Positions 33,395 through 42,079 of a DNA stretch of 42,184 nt are shown one piece after another (the first letter of the stretch is position 1; every line of letters begins with the position of its first letter). Under the pieces are notes generated by a model. It saw only the letters and a list, made by a program, of their open reading frames with translations, did no database searches and was not told the origin of the DNA. The position numbers and the translations under genes are program-made. Source of the DNA: Lachnospiraceae bacterium (GTDB taxonomy: Bacteria; Bacillota; Clostridia; Lachnospirales; Lachnospiraceae); the NCBI GenBank assembly GCA_029008035.1, contig JAQXIY010000029.1:1-42184 (forward strand). The letters run 5' to 3'.

Positions 33395-33666
33395 TATGCT
33401 TCCACTTCCTCTTGCACTTCAACTTCTTCCTCTTCATCCTCTGATAAAATTTTAAGGTCTCCGTCAAACAATTCTTTGACTGCGATAGAAAGAGGCTTTT
33501 CTCCCTTTTCAGAAGCCACCATAGGCTCAGAACCATCAATAATCTGGCGAGCTCTCTTCGCGGTAGCACACACAATGCTATAACGACTGTTGACAACCGG
33601 CTCCTCGCCGATTTCCACATTGTCATTTACTACTTTCATTAATTCTACATAAGATGGATGTAACAT
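33394..33666 (-). CDS. rpoZ: DNA-directed RNA polymerase omega subunit
   Basis: Omega helps assemble RNA polymerase by chaperoning beta-prime. The 90-residue protein starts MLHPSYVELMKVV and has the family core SRYSIVCATAKRARQIIDG and KPLSIAVKEL. The C-terminal tail after residue 74 is strongly acidic (SEDEEEEVEVQEEVEA). Start at the ATG at 33666 with AAGGAG eight bases upstream rather than an upstream TTG. Located between gmk and rimO; gmk-rpoZ is the usual Firmicute order, but coaBC and priA do not follow here. Confidence 0.94.
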   Translation of the reverse strand: MLHPSYVELMKVVNDNVEIGEEPVVNSRYSIVCATAKRARQIIDGSEPMVASEKGEKPLSIAVKELFDGDLKILSEDEEEEVEVQEEVEA

Positions 33667-33670
33667 TCTC

Positions 33671-34303
33671 CTATCTCCTTTCAAACTTCTTTAATTCTTT
33701 CTGAATTGTATTTATTGTTTCCACATTTCGAGCGGTCTTATAATGCTCGCAAGAAATGATAGAATGCACTTGTTCCACGCTTCGCTCCAACTCATCATTA
33801 ATCACAAGATAATCATATCCCGTCATATATTGGGATTCTCTTGCAGAGATGGCCAATCGTTGGGCAATAACATCTTCTGTCTCTGTACCCCGTCCAACCA
33901 GACGATCCTTTAAGATATCTGCCGTTGGTGGCATAACAAAGAGCAGCAAAGCCTCCGGGTAAATCTTCTTTACCTGTAATGCTCCCTGAATCTCTATCTC
34001 CAAAATAACATCCTTGCCTTCTTCTACCAATTGTTCTACATAAGAACGGGGAGTACCGTAGGAATTGCCGTTAAAAGTGGCATATTCCAACAACTCATCA
34101 TGTTCAATCATGGCATCGAATTCCTCCCGAGTCCGGAAGAAATATTCTCTTCCGTCCTTCTCTCCCTGTCGGGGCGCCCTTGTCGTCGCAGAAATGGAAA
34201 GATGATATTCTTCCGGGTAAGCCTGCAACAAATGTTTCATAATAGTGCCTTTTCCCGCTCCCGAGAAACCGGATAGTACGATAATCAAACCTTTTTTATC
34301 CAT
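33671..34303 (-). CDS. gmk: Guanylate kinase
   Basis: Gmk phosphorylates GMP to GDP using ATP. The 210-residue protein has the P-loop [16 protein letters not shown], the GMP-binding [21 protein letters not shown] and [16 protein letters not shown], and the lid region [16 protein letters not shown]. Shine-Dalgarno AGGAGG. Its 5' end overlaps the 3' end of remA by 19 bases; yicC-remA-gmk-rpoZ is a conserved Firmicute operon. Confidence 0.97.
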   Translation of the reverse strand: MDKKGLIIVLSGFSGAGKGTIMKHLLQAYPEEYHLSISATTRAPRQGEKDGREYFFRTREEFDAMIEHDELLEYATFNGNSYGTPRSYVEQLVEEGKDVILEIEIQGALQVKKIYPEALLLFVMPPTADILKDRLVGRGTETEDVIAQRLAISARESQYMTGYDYLVINDELERSVEQVHSIISCEHYKTARNVETINTIQKELKKFERR

Positions 34304-34560
34304 TGTGTTTCATCCTCCTTTTCTAAGTATGCATTTTTGGTTCTGCCGGCAATGGTATCAGGAAGTAACGAAGTCAGTACAATGTGTCCGTCAGTAATGA
34401 TGACACCTCGGGTACGTCGTCCCTGAGTAGCATCAATGATGGTGCCTTCCTCCTTGCCCTTCTGAATCAATCGCTTGGCAGGTGCAGAATCCGGGGTGAT
34501 AATAGAAACCACCTTGTCTGTGTTGATAATGTTTCCAAAGCCAATATTAATAAATGCCAT
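34285..34560 (-). CDS. remA: RemA family regulator (DUF370)
   Basis: A 91-residue DUF370 protein; in Bacillus RemA is a DNA-binding activator of matrix and osmoprotection genes that forms ring oligomers. The conserved opening [30 protein letters not shown], the [29 protein letters not shown] core and a short variable tail are all seen. It overlaps gmk by 19 bases and lies six bases after yicC. Regulatory targets in this organism cannot be inferred. Confidence 0.93.
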   Translation of the reverse strand: MAFINIGFGNIINTDKVVSIITPDSAPAKRLIQKGKEEGTIIDATQGRRTRGVIITDGHIVLTSLLPDTIAGRTKNAYLEKEDETQWIKKV

Positions 34561-34566
34561 AATAAC

Positions 34567-35445
34567 CTACTCTAAATTCTGAATTTGCTCTCTTACCTTC
34601 TCTATCAAAGTCTTAAGTGAGATTCCAACCCCCGCAATCTCCACATCGGTGGATTTGGACAAAATAGTGTTGGCCTCCCGATTCATCTCCTGGGCAATAA
34701 AATCAAGTTTACGCCCTACTTCACTATCCTGCACAAGCACTTGCCGGGTCTCTTCCACATGAGATCTCAAGCGGACCATTTCTTCGTCAATGCATACCTT
34801 GTCAGCATACAACACAATTTCTGCCGCAATACGATTCTCATCGATGTGTCCGTCCTCCAGCAAATCCTTGACTTTTGTCTTTAGACGATCCGTGAATTCC
34901 TCAACAATCTGCGGTGAACGTTTCTCCAAAATCTCTACATAAGATGACATCTCGTCCATTTTGGACAACAAATCTTCCTGTAGACGCTGTCCCTCTTTCA
35001 GACGGTTGTCTCCAAACTGCGTGGTGGCAATCTGCAAAGCCTCCAACAGCAACTCTTTCAATTCGTCCTCGTCAGCCTGAGCTTCTTCCATCTCCAAAAC
35101 ATCCGGATACCTGGAAAGGTGTGTCGCCTTCAAATCATAATCCAAGCCAAATTCCTCAGACATAGCTTTTAGATTATTCACATACATTTCAGCCAGTTTT
35201 GCATTGTAGCGAAGGACATACTCCTCATCCGCACTGGTCTCCAAAGTTATGTAGACGTCCACCTTGCCGCGAATAATCTGTGATTTGAGATAATTTCTCA
35301 CATCTCCTTCAAAAGGATTCAGTTTCTTGGGAAGTTTGATGTTTAAATCTAAATATCTGTGATTCACAGATTTCATTTCAACGATAATCTTTCTGGATGC
35401 ATCTCCCGCCTCGCCACGGCCGAATCCAGTCATACTTCTTACCAT
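34567..35445 (-). CDS. yicC: YicC/YloC family endoribonuclease
   Basis: A 292-residue protein of the YicC family, ring-forming endoribonucleases that participate in RNA turnover. Starts MVRSMTGFGRGEAGD, with EMKSVNHRYLDLNIKLP following, and ends with the conserved DUF1732 region GRKLDFIAQEMNREANTILSKSTD. The ATG at 35445 has GAGGAG upstream and gives the standard N-terminus; the frame is open 17 codons further but unlike the family. First gene of a nine- or ten-gene operon behind a near-consensus promoter. Confidence 0.92.
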   Translation of the reverse strand: MVRSMTGFGRGEAGDASRKIIVEMKSVNHRYLDLNIKLPKKLNPFEGDVRNYLKSQIIRGKVDVYITLETSADEEYVLRYNAKLAEMYVNNLKAMSEEFGLDYDLKATHLSRYPDVLEMEEAQADEDELKELLLEALQIATTQFGDNRLKEGQRLQEDLLSKMDEMSSYVEILEKRSPQIVEEFTDRLKTKVKDLLEDGHIDENRIAAEIVLYADKVCIDEEMVRLRSHVEETRQVLVQDSEVGRKLDFIAQEMNREANTILSKSTDVEIAGVGISLKTLIEKVREQIQNLE

Positions 35446-35466
35446 AGTATTGGTCTCCTCTGTTTT

Positions 35467-35494
35467 GCATAGGTTGTCAAAAATAGACCTACGC
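35467..35494 (-). promoter_or_regulatory. Leader hairpin before yicC
   Basis: On the minus strand GCGTAGGT pairs with ACCTATGC (eight pairs, one G-U) around a 12-base loop, between the promoter and the yicC ribosome-binding site. It could affect stability or processing of the operon mRNA. Confidence 0.45.
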
Positions 35495-35506
35495 ATAGAT
35501 ATTTAT

Positions 35507-35535
35507 ATTATATAAAAACATATGAAAAAGGTCAA
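35507..35535 (-). promoter_or_regulatory. yicC operon promoter
   Basis: Minus strand: -35 TTGACC (35530-35535), 17-base spacer, perfect -10 TATAAT (35507-35512). Confidence 0.75.
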
Positions 35536-35565
35536 ACGATTCTATATTTTTTCTCTCTTTTGGAT

Positions 35566-35571
35566 TATAAT
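35566..35571 (+). promoter_or_regulatory. Possible -10 of the rqcH promoter
   Basis: TATAAT on the plus strand 54 bases before the rqcH start. No good -35 lies at 16-18 bases, so this is a partial match. Confidence 0.35.
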
Positions 35572-35624
35572 AGTGCAACAGGTATTTTTATCATCTGTAA
35601 ACAAATATAATGAGGTGAACACCA

Positions 35625-37370
35625 ATGGCTTTTGATGGAATTACAACAAATTGTCTTGTACAGGAATTAAATAAAACACTTTTGGGACAGCGAATCAGCA
35701 AGATTGCACAGCCGGAAAAAGAAGAACTTCTCTTCACCTTTAAGTCTGTTTCCGGTTCCAATCGTCTTCTAATTTCCGCAAACGCTTCTCTACCCTTTAT
35801 ATATATGACCGGCGAGAATAAGCCCAGCCCTATGACTGCCCCTAATTTCTGTATGTTATTGCGAAAGCACATAAGCAATGGACGTATCACAGCAATCACA
35901 CAGCCTTCTTTAGAGCGCGTCATTTGTTTTACCATTGAACATTTAGACGAGTTAGGGGACCCTGCCGTCAAATATCTCTATGTGGAATTGATGGGCAAGC
36001 ACAGCAATATTATTTTCTGCGACAGTGATCATGTGATTTTGGACAGCATTAAGCACGTTTCTGCTCAGGTTAGCTCCGTGCGAGAAGTACTTCCCGGTCG
36101 CAATTATTTTATTCCAACACAGGAAGGAAAAACAGATCCTTTAGACATCAGTTGTCAGGATTTTATGCATTTTATCTTTTCCAAGCCCACCTCCCTTTGT
36201 AAGGCCATTTATTCTACTCTCATCGGATTTTCCCCTGTGATGGGAATTGAATTGGCCTACCGGGCCGGACTGGACGCAGACGCGTCCACTGCATCCTTTG
36301 ATGAGAAGGATAAGCAAAAATTATTTGATGTTTTTTCTGATTTTATCGCTGCAATAAAAGATGGGACATTTGTCAATACTATTTACTACAAGGATGAATC
36401 TTACGCTCCTTTAGAATTTTCACCTATGCCTCTCTCTATTTATCAGAGCAATCCTCACAAAACCTTTGACACTATGTCAGAGCTTTTGGAGTCATACTAT
36501 GCTCAAAAGAATAAATATACCAACATTCGCCAAAAGTCGGTTGACCTGCGAAAAATTATCAACATACACTTAGAAAGAGACCGTAAAAAATACCAACTTC
36601 AAAAGAAACAATTGGAGGATACTGAAAAGAAAGACAAATACCGTATTTATGGGGAAATGCTTCATACATACGGGTATCAGGCGAATACCGGTGCCAAAAG
36701 CATCACCGTCATCAACTACTATAACAATGAAGAATTGACAATTCCTCTGGACGATACATTATCAGCTATGGAAAATGCGGCAAAATATTTTGATAAATAT
36801 GCCAAGTTGAAGCGAACAAATGAGGCATTGTCGCAGTTTATTGTGGATACACAAAACGAAATTCTTCATCTGGAGTCCATTGCCGCCGCTTTGGATATTG
36901 CTGAGAACGAAGCGGATTTAAACGCCATCAAAGAAGAATTACAAGATTTCGGGTTTATCAAAAAGCATTATGGCAAAAAGAAAGGGAAAGCCGAAAAAAG
37001 TAAACCTCTACACTTTATTGACAACCATGGTTTTCATATGTACGTAGGCAAAAACAATTACCAGAACGATGAGCTCACCTTTAAGATAGCTACCGGTAAT
37101 GACTGGTGGTTCCACACAAAAGGAATCCCCGGTTCTCATGTCATTGTCAAAAGTCAGGGGGAAGAACTGCCGGACGAAACCTATGAAACCGCTGCCGCTC
37201 TCGCCGCATACTATTCCAGCGGAAGGCAGAATGACAAGGTAGAAATTGATTACCTTCAGAAAAAAAATGTAAAAAAACCAAATCACAGTGCCCCGGGATT
37301 CGTAGTGTATTATACCAACTACTCCATGATGGTAACGCCGTCGATAGAAAAGGTCACTCTTGTTCGGTAA
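35625..37370 (+). CDS. rqcH: RqcH/NFACT (Rqc2 homologue) ribosome-quality-control protein
   Basis: RqcH binds stalled 50S-peptidyl-tRNA complexes and recruits alanyl-tRNA to tag the nascent chain for degradation; it was formerly labelled fibronectin-binding protein. The 581-residue protein starts MAFDGITTNCLVQELNKTLLGQRISKIAQPEKEEL (NFACT-N, 1-260), has a long coiled coil (about 285-440) and the NFACT-R domain at about 465-581 with TGNDWWFHTKGIPGSHVIV. Divergent from yicC, as yloA is from yloC in Bacillus. Confidence 0.94.
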   Translation: MAFDGITTNCLVQELNKTLLGQRISKIAQPEKEELLFTFKSVSGSNRLLISANASLPFIYMTGENKPSPMTAPNFCMLLRKHISNGRITAITQPSLERVICFTIEHLDELGDPAVKYLYVELMGKHSNIIFCDSDHVILDSIKHVSAQVSSVREVLPGRNYFIPTQEGKTDPLDISCQDFMHFIFSKPTSLCKAIYSTLIGFSPVMGIELAYRAGLDADASTASFDEKDKQKLFDVFSDFIAAIKDGTFVNTIYYKDESYAPLEFSPMPLSIYQSNPHKTFDTMSELLESYYAQKNKYTNIRQKSVDLRKIINIHLERDRKKYQLQKKQLEDTEKKDKYRIYGEMLHTYGYQANTGAKSITVINYYNNEELTIPLDDTLSAMENAAKYFDKYAKLKRTNEALSQFIVDTQNEILHLESIAAALDIAENEADLNAIKEELQDFGFIKKHYGKKKGKAEKSKPLHFIDNHGFHMYVGKNNYQNDELTFKIATGNDWWFHTKGIPGSHVIVKSQGEELPDETYETAAALAAYYSSGRQNDKVEIDYLQKKNVKKPNHSAPGFVVYYTNYSMMVTPSIEKVTLVR

Positions 37371-37437
37371 CAAATACATACAGTTTATGTAATATGTTCT
37401 AGGGTTAAGATCATCTTTCGTTCATATACTAAGAGCG

Positions 37438-37455
37438 TACCAATTTATCTTGGTA
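37438..37455 (+). repeat. Small hairpin in the SASP-gene leader
   Basis: TACCAA (37438-37443) and TTGGTA (37450-37455) form a six-pair hairpin just before the GGAGG ribosome-binding site. It may influence translation; no known regulatory family is recognised. Confidence 0.35.
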
Positions 37456-37468
37456 TATGGAGGCTGAC

Positions 37469-37666
37469 ATGGCGAAAAAGAAGGAAACTGCCAGAACTCC
37501 TGCCGCAAAAGATGCTTTGGCAAGATTCAAACATGAGATCGCCCATGAACTTGGTATGGGACACACATCTCTTCTATCCAAAGGGGATTCCTATAAAGAC
37601 AAACCATCTGTGGGGGATTATTTGGTAGAACAAATGATAAAGAGCCAGGAAAGGAAAATTAAATAA
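37469..37666 (+). CDS. Divergent alpha/beta-type small acid-soluble spore protein
   Basis: A 65-residue protein. The segment AKDALARFKHEIAHELGM matches the first alpha/beta SASP motif, including the E-I-A-x-E site cut by the germination protease GPR, and SVGDYLVEQMIKSQERKI resembles the second (GSVGGxMVKxMI). The middle is unusual: a lysine- and serine-rich stretch replaces the normal LTSRxNG. SASPs coat and protect spore DNA. Start is the ATG at 37469 with GGAGG upstream; an earlier ATG overlaps the ribosome-binding site. I found no convincing sigma-G promoter. It supports a spore-forming host. Confidence 0.75.
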   Translation: MAKKKETARTPAAKDALARFKHEIAHELGMGHTSLLSKGDSYKDKPSVGDYLVEQMIKSQERKIK

Positions 37667-37672
37667 ATATAT

Positions 37673-37723
37673 GTGATACAAGAAACGCCATCCCCTGCAT
37701 AGGTATGGCGTTTCTTGTATCAC
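37673..37723. terminator. Perfect 19-bp inverted repeat, probable bidirectional terminator
   Basis: Left arm 37673-37691 (GTGATACAAGAAACGCCAT) and right arm 37705-37723 are exact reverse complements around a 13-base loop. It lies between the convergent SASP gene and recG. There is no strong T-run on either side, so it may act by its very stable stem or as an mRNA 3' end processing or stability element. Confidence 0.65.
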
Positions 37724-37770
37724 TCATGCTAAATTTGCCAAAATCAAATCATCTATATCTGCAACAGATT

Positions 37771-39819
37771 CTACAATACCAGTCGATTTTCTTCTTCAAA
37801 TCGGGCCATGTGAGCCTTGATTTGAGGGTAATGGTCCAGATTTGCCTCATCTTCTAAAAACCTATGGACATCAACAGATGCCTGTTGCAACACATCAGCA
37901 TCACCAATAATATCTGCAATGCGAAAATTTAAATCTCCACTTTGGCGAATCCCAAAAAAATCCCCCGGCCCTCGCAGACGAAGATCTTCACCGGCAATAT
38001 AGAAACCATCATTGGAGCGATTCATCACCTCCAACCGCTCTGTTATCTTTTCGCCATTCCCCTGATCCATAAGAATACAGTAGGACTGCCACTTTCCTCG
38101 CCCTACACGACCTCGCAATTGGTGGAGCTGAGCCAGTCCAAAGCGATTGGCATTTTCAATCATAATCACCGTGGCGTTTGGTATGTTGACTCCAACTTCA
38201 ACAACTGTCGTGGACACTAAAATCGATATTTCGCCGGTCTCAAAGGCGTTCATAATTTCATTCTTTTGTGCAGAAGGCATTTTCCCATGTAACATTCCAA
38301 CGGAAACATTAGCCTCAAAATAGCATCTCAATTTCTCCACATAATCTGTGACATTCTCCGCCTCCGTCTTGTCGCTTGCCTCCACCAGCGGACAAATAAT
38401 ATATGCCTGATGTCCCTTCTTTATCTGTCCGGCAATCATTTCATATGCTTTTTTTCTGAGATTTTCTTTGATCACACAAGTCTTAATGGGCAGTCTATCA
38501 GCCGGCATGTCTTTTATGGTAGAAATCTGCATATTGTTGTACAAAATCATGGCTAGTGTGCGGGGGATTGGTGTAGCACTCATCACAAGCATATGGGGCT
38601 GTCCCCCCTTTTGAGCGAGACGCTCCCGTTGCTTCACCCCAAAGCGATGCTGCTCATCGGTAATGACCAATGCCAGTTTTTGATAATTTACTTTATCCTG
38701 AATCAACGCATGTGTTCCCACAATAAACACCTGAGAATTGTCAGCAATACATGCATATGCTTCCCTTCGCTCCTTTGCACTCATAGAACCGGTGAGACAA
38801 ACCACAGGATAGGGTAACGAAAACGTCTCACAGAGAGAGAGAAAGGACTCATAATGCTGTCTCGCCAACACTTCTGTCGGAGCCATTATGGCCGCCTGAT
38901 ATCCGTTGTCTATCGCATCAAGCATAGCCAAAAAAGCCACAATGGTCTTTCCGGAACCAACATCTCCCTGAATCAGTCGTTGTGTGACCCAAGGGCCTCT
39001 TAAATCCTTCTGAATCTGATGTAATGTTTCCATTTGCCCCTTTGTCAATGTAAAAGGAAGGCCGGCAACAACTTCCTCTACCCTTTGCGTATCGGAAAAA
39101 TGCCAGGGATTTGTAACACTCCCCTCCTTTGCCTCCTGCAAAAAACCATGTAAGATGTAGTAGAAGAATTCCTGATATACCAACCTTCGCCTTCCCAATA
39201 TTAATTCATCAAAATTGTTGGGAAAATGAAGCATCTGTAATGCTATCCAGTAACTTGGGAATCTCTCCCGCGCACAGATATTCGCCGGTAGAAGCATATC
39301 CTCCTCCGGGTCCATATCTTCAAAAATTGTATGTAAAACCTTGCGAACAGTTGCATTGTTCAATCCCTTGGTCAAAGGATACACCGGTTGGAAAGACTGT
39401 CGCAAAGCCTGATATTTCTCCACGCTCATACACATGGGTTGCTCCATTTTATACTTTCGCCCCTCCTGTTGCAGCACACCATAAAATACAATGGGTTCTG
39501 ACACAACCAGCTGCTTGGACAGATAGGGCATACGAAACCACACACATTCCACAGGAGTCTCATCACAAAATGCAGTGGCTATCGTAACCTCCATTCGCTT
39601 GCCTTTACGTGTGAGGGCCGGAGTCTTCAAACGCCCCACAAAAGCCATCGACTTACCCTGCATATCCTCTGTGACACTGCCAATCTGCGGAAATTCTTCG
39701 TAAGTCCTGGGAAAATGAAGGAGTATATCACCAACGGTGTATACTCCTAACTTTTGAAATAATTGTTCAGTTTTCTCACCTACGCCTTTCACCTGGCGCA
39801 AAGAAGCGGTAATATCCAT
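37771..39819 (-). CDS. recG: ATP-dependent DNA helicase RecG
   Basis: RecG remodels stalled replication forks and Holliday junctions. The 682-residue protein has an N-terminal wedge/OB domain (1-230, RQVKGVGEKTEQLFQKLGV, LLHFPRTYEEF), helicase motifs I LIQGDVGSGKT (about 290), II as DEQH (about 390), SATPIPRTLAM, and VEVGVNIPNATVMI-type and QLRGRVGRG motifs. The C-terminal TRG-like FFGIRQSG is present. ATG at 39819 has AGGAG four bases upstream; the longer frame is not family-like. It follows yloV by seven bases. Confidence 0.96.
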   Translation of the reverse strand: MDITASLRQVKGVGEKTEQLFQKLGVYTVGDILLHFPRTYEEFPQIGSVTEDMQGKSMAFVGRLKTPALTRKGKRMEVTIATAFCDETPVECVWFRMPYLSKQLVVSEPIVFYGVLQQEGRKYKMEQPMCMSVEKYQALRQSFQPVYPLTKGLNNATVRKVLHTIFEDMDPEEDMLLPANICARERFPSYWIALQMLHFPNNFDELILGRRRLVYQEFFYYILHGFLQEAKEGSVTNPWHFSDTQRVEEVVAGLPFTLTKGQMETLHQIQKDLRGPWVTQRLIQGDVGSGKTIVAFLAMLDAIDNGYQAAIMAPTEVLARQHYESFLSLCETFSLPYPVVCLTGSMSAKERREAYACIADNSQVFIVGTHALIQDKVNYQKLALVITDEQHRFGVKQRERLAQKGGQPHMLVMSATPIPRTLAMILYNNMQISTIKDMPADRLPIKTCVIKENLRKKAYEMIAGQIKKGHQAYIICPLVEASDKTEAENVTDYVEKLRCYFEANVSVGMLHGKMPSAQKNEIMNAFETGEISILVSTTVVEVGVNIPNATVIMIENANRFGLAQLHQLRGRVGRGKWQSYCILMDQGNGEKITERLEVMNRSNDGFYIAGEDLRLRGPGDFFGIRQSGDLNFRIADIIGDADVLQQASVDVHRFLEDEANLDHYPQIKAHMARFEEENRLVL

Positions 39820-39826
39820 ATAACTC

Positions 39827-41506
39827 CTATTCCACTGAAACGATATAATAATAAACCGGCTGTCCACCCATCTGAAGTTCAACCTCTAAATCAGGGAACT
39901 GTTCCTCAATGGCATTTGCCAAACCTTCAGCATCCTCCTCTGAAACGTCCTCTCCATAATAAACACTCACAATAGCAGAATCTTCAGATACCATGGCAGC
40001 AACCATCTCTGTAAAGGCGTTGGCAATATCAGCACTCACAGATAAGATGCCTGCATCTCCGATGCCCATATAGTCGCCTTCTTTGATCTCCTTATCATCA
40101 ATCACAGTATCCCGAACAGCGTATGTTACCTGTCCTGTCTTTACGTTATTGATTTCTTCTAACATACGCTCTTTATTCTCTTCTACAGATTGCTCCGGAA
40201 TAAAGTTAATAAGTGCTGTAATACCCTGAGGAATGGTCTTGGTTGGCAATACTACAACCTCTCTGTCCTCACACAGACTGGCAGCCTGATTAGCCGCCAA
40301 AATAATATTCTTGTTATTAGGTAGCACAAAGACAGTCTTGGCAGGAACTTTCATAATAGCCTCCAAAACATCCTCAGTACTTGGATTCATAGTCTGACCA
40401 CCTTCTATCATGTGATCCACTCCAAGTTCAGTAAAGATTTGTCCTAAGCCTTCGCCGATAGACACAGCAACAAATCCCATTTCTTTGTCAATGGCTACTT
40501 CCTGCTTCTCATCTTCTGTTTCCTGAGCCTGAAGAGCGGCTTGCTTCTCAGCATCTTTGATAAGGCGTTCTTGATGTTCCTCACGCATATTATCAATCTT
40601 AATGCGACTCAAAGAACCATGTGTCAATGCGGTCTGGATTGCCAGTCCCGGATCATTGGTATGTACATGGGTCTTGACAATCTCATCGTCAGCCACAACA
40701 ACAATGGAATCTCCGATAGATTCCAGGAAAGACTTGTATTCCTTTTCCTGTTTTGCGGTAAGTGGCTTATTTAATACAATGATAAACTCTGTACAATAAC
40801 CAAATTTAATCTCCTGCTCCGTCTCTGCAGAAATCTTAATTACACCGGAACCTGCAGTAGGTGCATCCTCAATCGTATAGTCAATTTCCTTGCCTAACAG
40901 TGCGTCCTGGGCGCCCTTTAAAACCTGCATCAGGCCTTGTCCACCGGAATCCACAACACCTGCCTGCTTCAATACCGGAAGCATATCCGGTGTTCTGGCA
41001 AGAACTCGATCTGCCTCTTTGATTACTTCATCCACAAAGAAAACAATATCATCTGTTGTCTCAACCAACTCCAAAGCCTTATCGGCAGCACCTCTTGCCA
41101 CTGTAAGGATAGTACCTTCCTTCGGCTTCATAACAGCCTTGTAAGCAGTCTCAACTGCACGTTGAATTGCCTCACACAAAATATCAACATCAATCTCATT
41201 CACATCGGCAATCACCTTGGTAAAACCGCGAAGTAACTGAGATAAAATAACCCCGGAGTTACCACGGGCTCCCCTGAGAGAACCGGAAGAAATAGCCTTT
41301 GCCAAGGTTTTCATATCAGGGTTATCCAAAGCGCTGACTTCCTTTGCCGCTGACATAATGGTCATAGTCATATTGGTTCCCGTATCGCCATCCGGTACCG
41401 GGAATACATTCAATTCGTTAATCCATTCTTTCTTTGACTCTAAGTTCTTAGCGCCTGCAAGAAACATCTTTGATAACCCGGACGCATTAATTGTATTGAT
41501 TTCCAC
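39827..41506 (-). CDS. fakA: DhaL/DAK2-domain protein YloV, fatty acid kinase FakA type
   Basis: FakA phosphorylates fatty acids presented by FakB for phospholipid synthesis. The 559-residue protein has an N-terminal DhaL nucleotide-binding domain (1-200) with the metal-binding aspartates in NVFPVPDGDTGTNMTMTI and the SLRGARGNSGVILSQLLRGF loop, followed by a middle domain (about 230-320, FGYCTEFIIVL) and a C-terminal DegV-like region (to 559). Gene order yloU-yloV-recG is typical for Firmicutes. No FakB is in the window. Confidence 0.92.
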   Translation of the reverse strand: MEINTINASGLSKMFLAGAKNLESKKEWINELNVFPVPDGDTGTNMTMTIMSAAKEVSALDNPDMKTLAKAISSGSLRGARGNSGVILSQLLRGFTKVIADVNEIDVDILCEAIQRAVETAYKAVMKPKEGTILTVARGAADKALELVETTDDIVFFVDEVIKEADRVLARTPDMLPVLKQAGVVDSGGQGLMQVLKGAQDALLGKEIDYTIEDAPTAGSGVIKISAETEQEIKFGYCTEFIIVLNKPLTAKQEKEYKSFLESIGDSIVVVADDEIVKTHVHTNDPGLAIQTALTHGSLSRIKIDNMREEHQERLIKDAEKQAALQAQETEDEKQEVAIDKEMGFVAVSIGEGLGQIFTELGVDHMIEGGQTMNPSTEDVLEAIMKVPAKTVFVLPNNKNIILAANQAASLCEDREVVVLPTKTIPQGITALINFIPEQSVEENKERMLEEINNVKTGQVTYAVRDTVIDDKEIKEGDYMGIGDAGILSVSADIANAFTEMVAAMVSEDSAIVSVYYGEDVSEEDAEGLANAIEEQFPDLEVELQMGGQPVYYYIVSVE

Positions 41507-41520
41507 TTTATTTGTCCCCC

Positions 41521-41880
41521 TTAGTCAATCACTCGAACGCCTTCAACGAAGATATTCATATTCTTCACTGTCATTCCGGTAAAGGCTTCTACTTTATACT
41601 TAACGGTGTCCATCAAGTTGTCAGAAACAGTAGCTATGCTAACACCATATGAGACAATTACATGAAAATCCAATGTAATCTCATTGTTCTCATCCACTTC
41701 TACAGCAATACCATGATTCAAATAATCTTTCTTCAAAAGCTTAACCAAACCATCCTTCATATTGACAGCAGCCATACCTACGATACCGAAGCATTCCACT
41801 GCAACAGAACCTGCATAGGTTGCAATGACATCAGAATCAATCACAATCTTACCCAATTTGGTTTCCATTTGACCTTGCAT
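41521..41880 (-). CDS. yloU: Asp23/Gls24 family envelope stress protein YloU
   Basis: A 119-residue Asp23-family protein, membrane-associated through partners in some Gram-positives. It shows the family pattern GKIVIDSDVIATYAGSVAVECFGIVGMA, VEVDENNEITLDFHVIVSYG and the C-terminal VKNMNIFVEGVRV. The ATG at 41880 has GGAGG upstream; the frame extends 19 codons further without family similarity. First gene of the yloU-yloV-recG unit. Confidence 0.93.
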   Translation of the reverse strand: MQGQMETKLGKIVIDSDVIATYAGSVAVECFGIVGMAAVNMKDGLVKLLKKDYLNHGIAVEVDENNEITLDFHVIVSYGVSIATVSDNLMDTVKYKVEAFTGMTVKNMNIFVEGVRVID

Positions 41881-41926
41881 ATATTTACCTCCACAATATA
41901 AGTCCACGTTACAATTGCACTTATAT

Positions 41927-41954
41927 ATTATAATCATTTTTTTCTAAAATACAA
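41927..41954 (-). promoter_or_regulatory. yloU operon promoter
   Basis: Minus strand: -35 TTGTAT (41949-41954), 16-base spacer rich in A, perfect -10 TATAAT (41927-41932), leader of about 40 bases. Confidence 0.55.
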
Positions 41955-41993
41955 TGTATTTTTTGTTTCGTGAGAATTATTTTAAAAAAATCG

Positions 41994-42022
41994 TTGCATT
42001 TTCAAGTTTCCTTTGCTATAAT
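41994..42022 (+). promoter_or_regulatory. rpmB promoter
   Basis: -35 TTGCAT (41994-41999), 17-base spacer, perfect -10 TATAAT (42017-42022), leader of about 50 bases to rpmB. Confidence 0.75.
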
Positions 42023-42028
42023 ATGCGT

Positions 42029-42044
42029 GTTGCGATTTTGCAAC
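42029..42044 (+). promoter_or_regulatory. Hairpin at the start of the rpmB leader
   Basis: GTTGC (42029-42033) pairs with GCAAC (42040-42044) around six bases; the flanking GTG and CAC could extend it with a bulge. It lies right at the predicted transcription start, so it may protect the 5' end or be an autoregulatory site. Confidence 0.4.
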
Positions 42045-42079
42045 GAACACGAATACCATAATCCAAGGGAGGTGCAATC

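Noticed and set aside
37401-37431. Sigma-G promoter before the SASP gene
   Set aside because: A TATACTA -10-like match exists at 37425-37431, but no sigma-G -35 lies at 17 or 18 bases, so the evidence is too thin.
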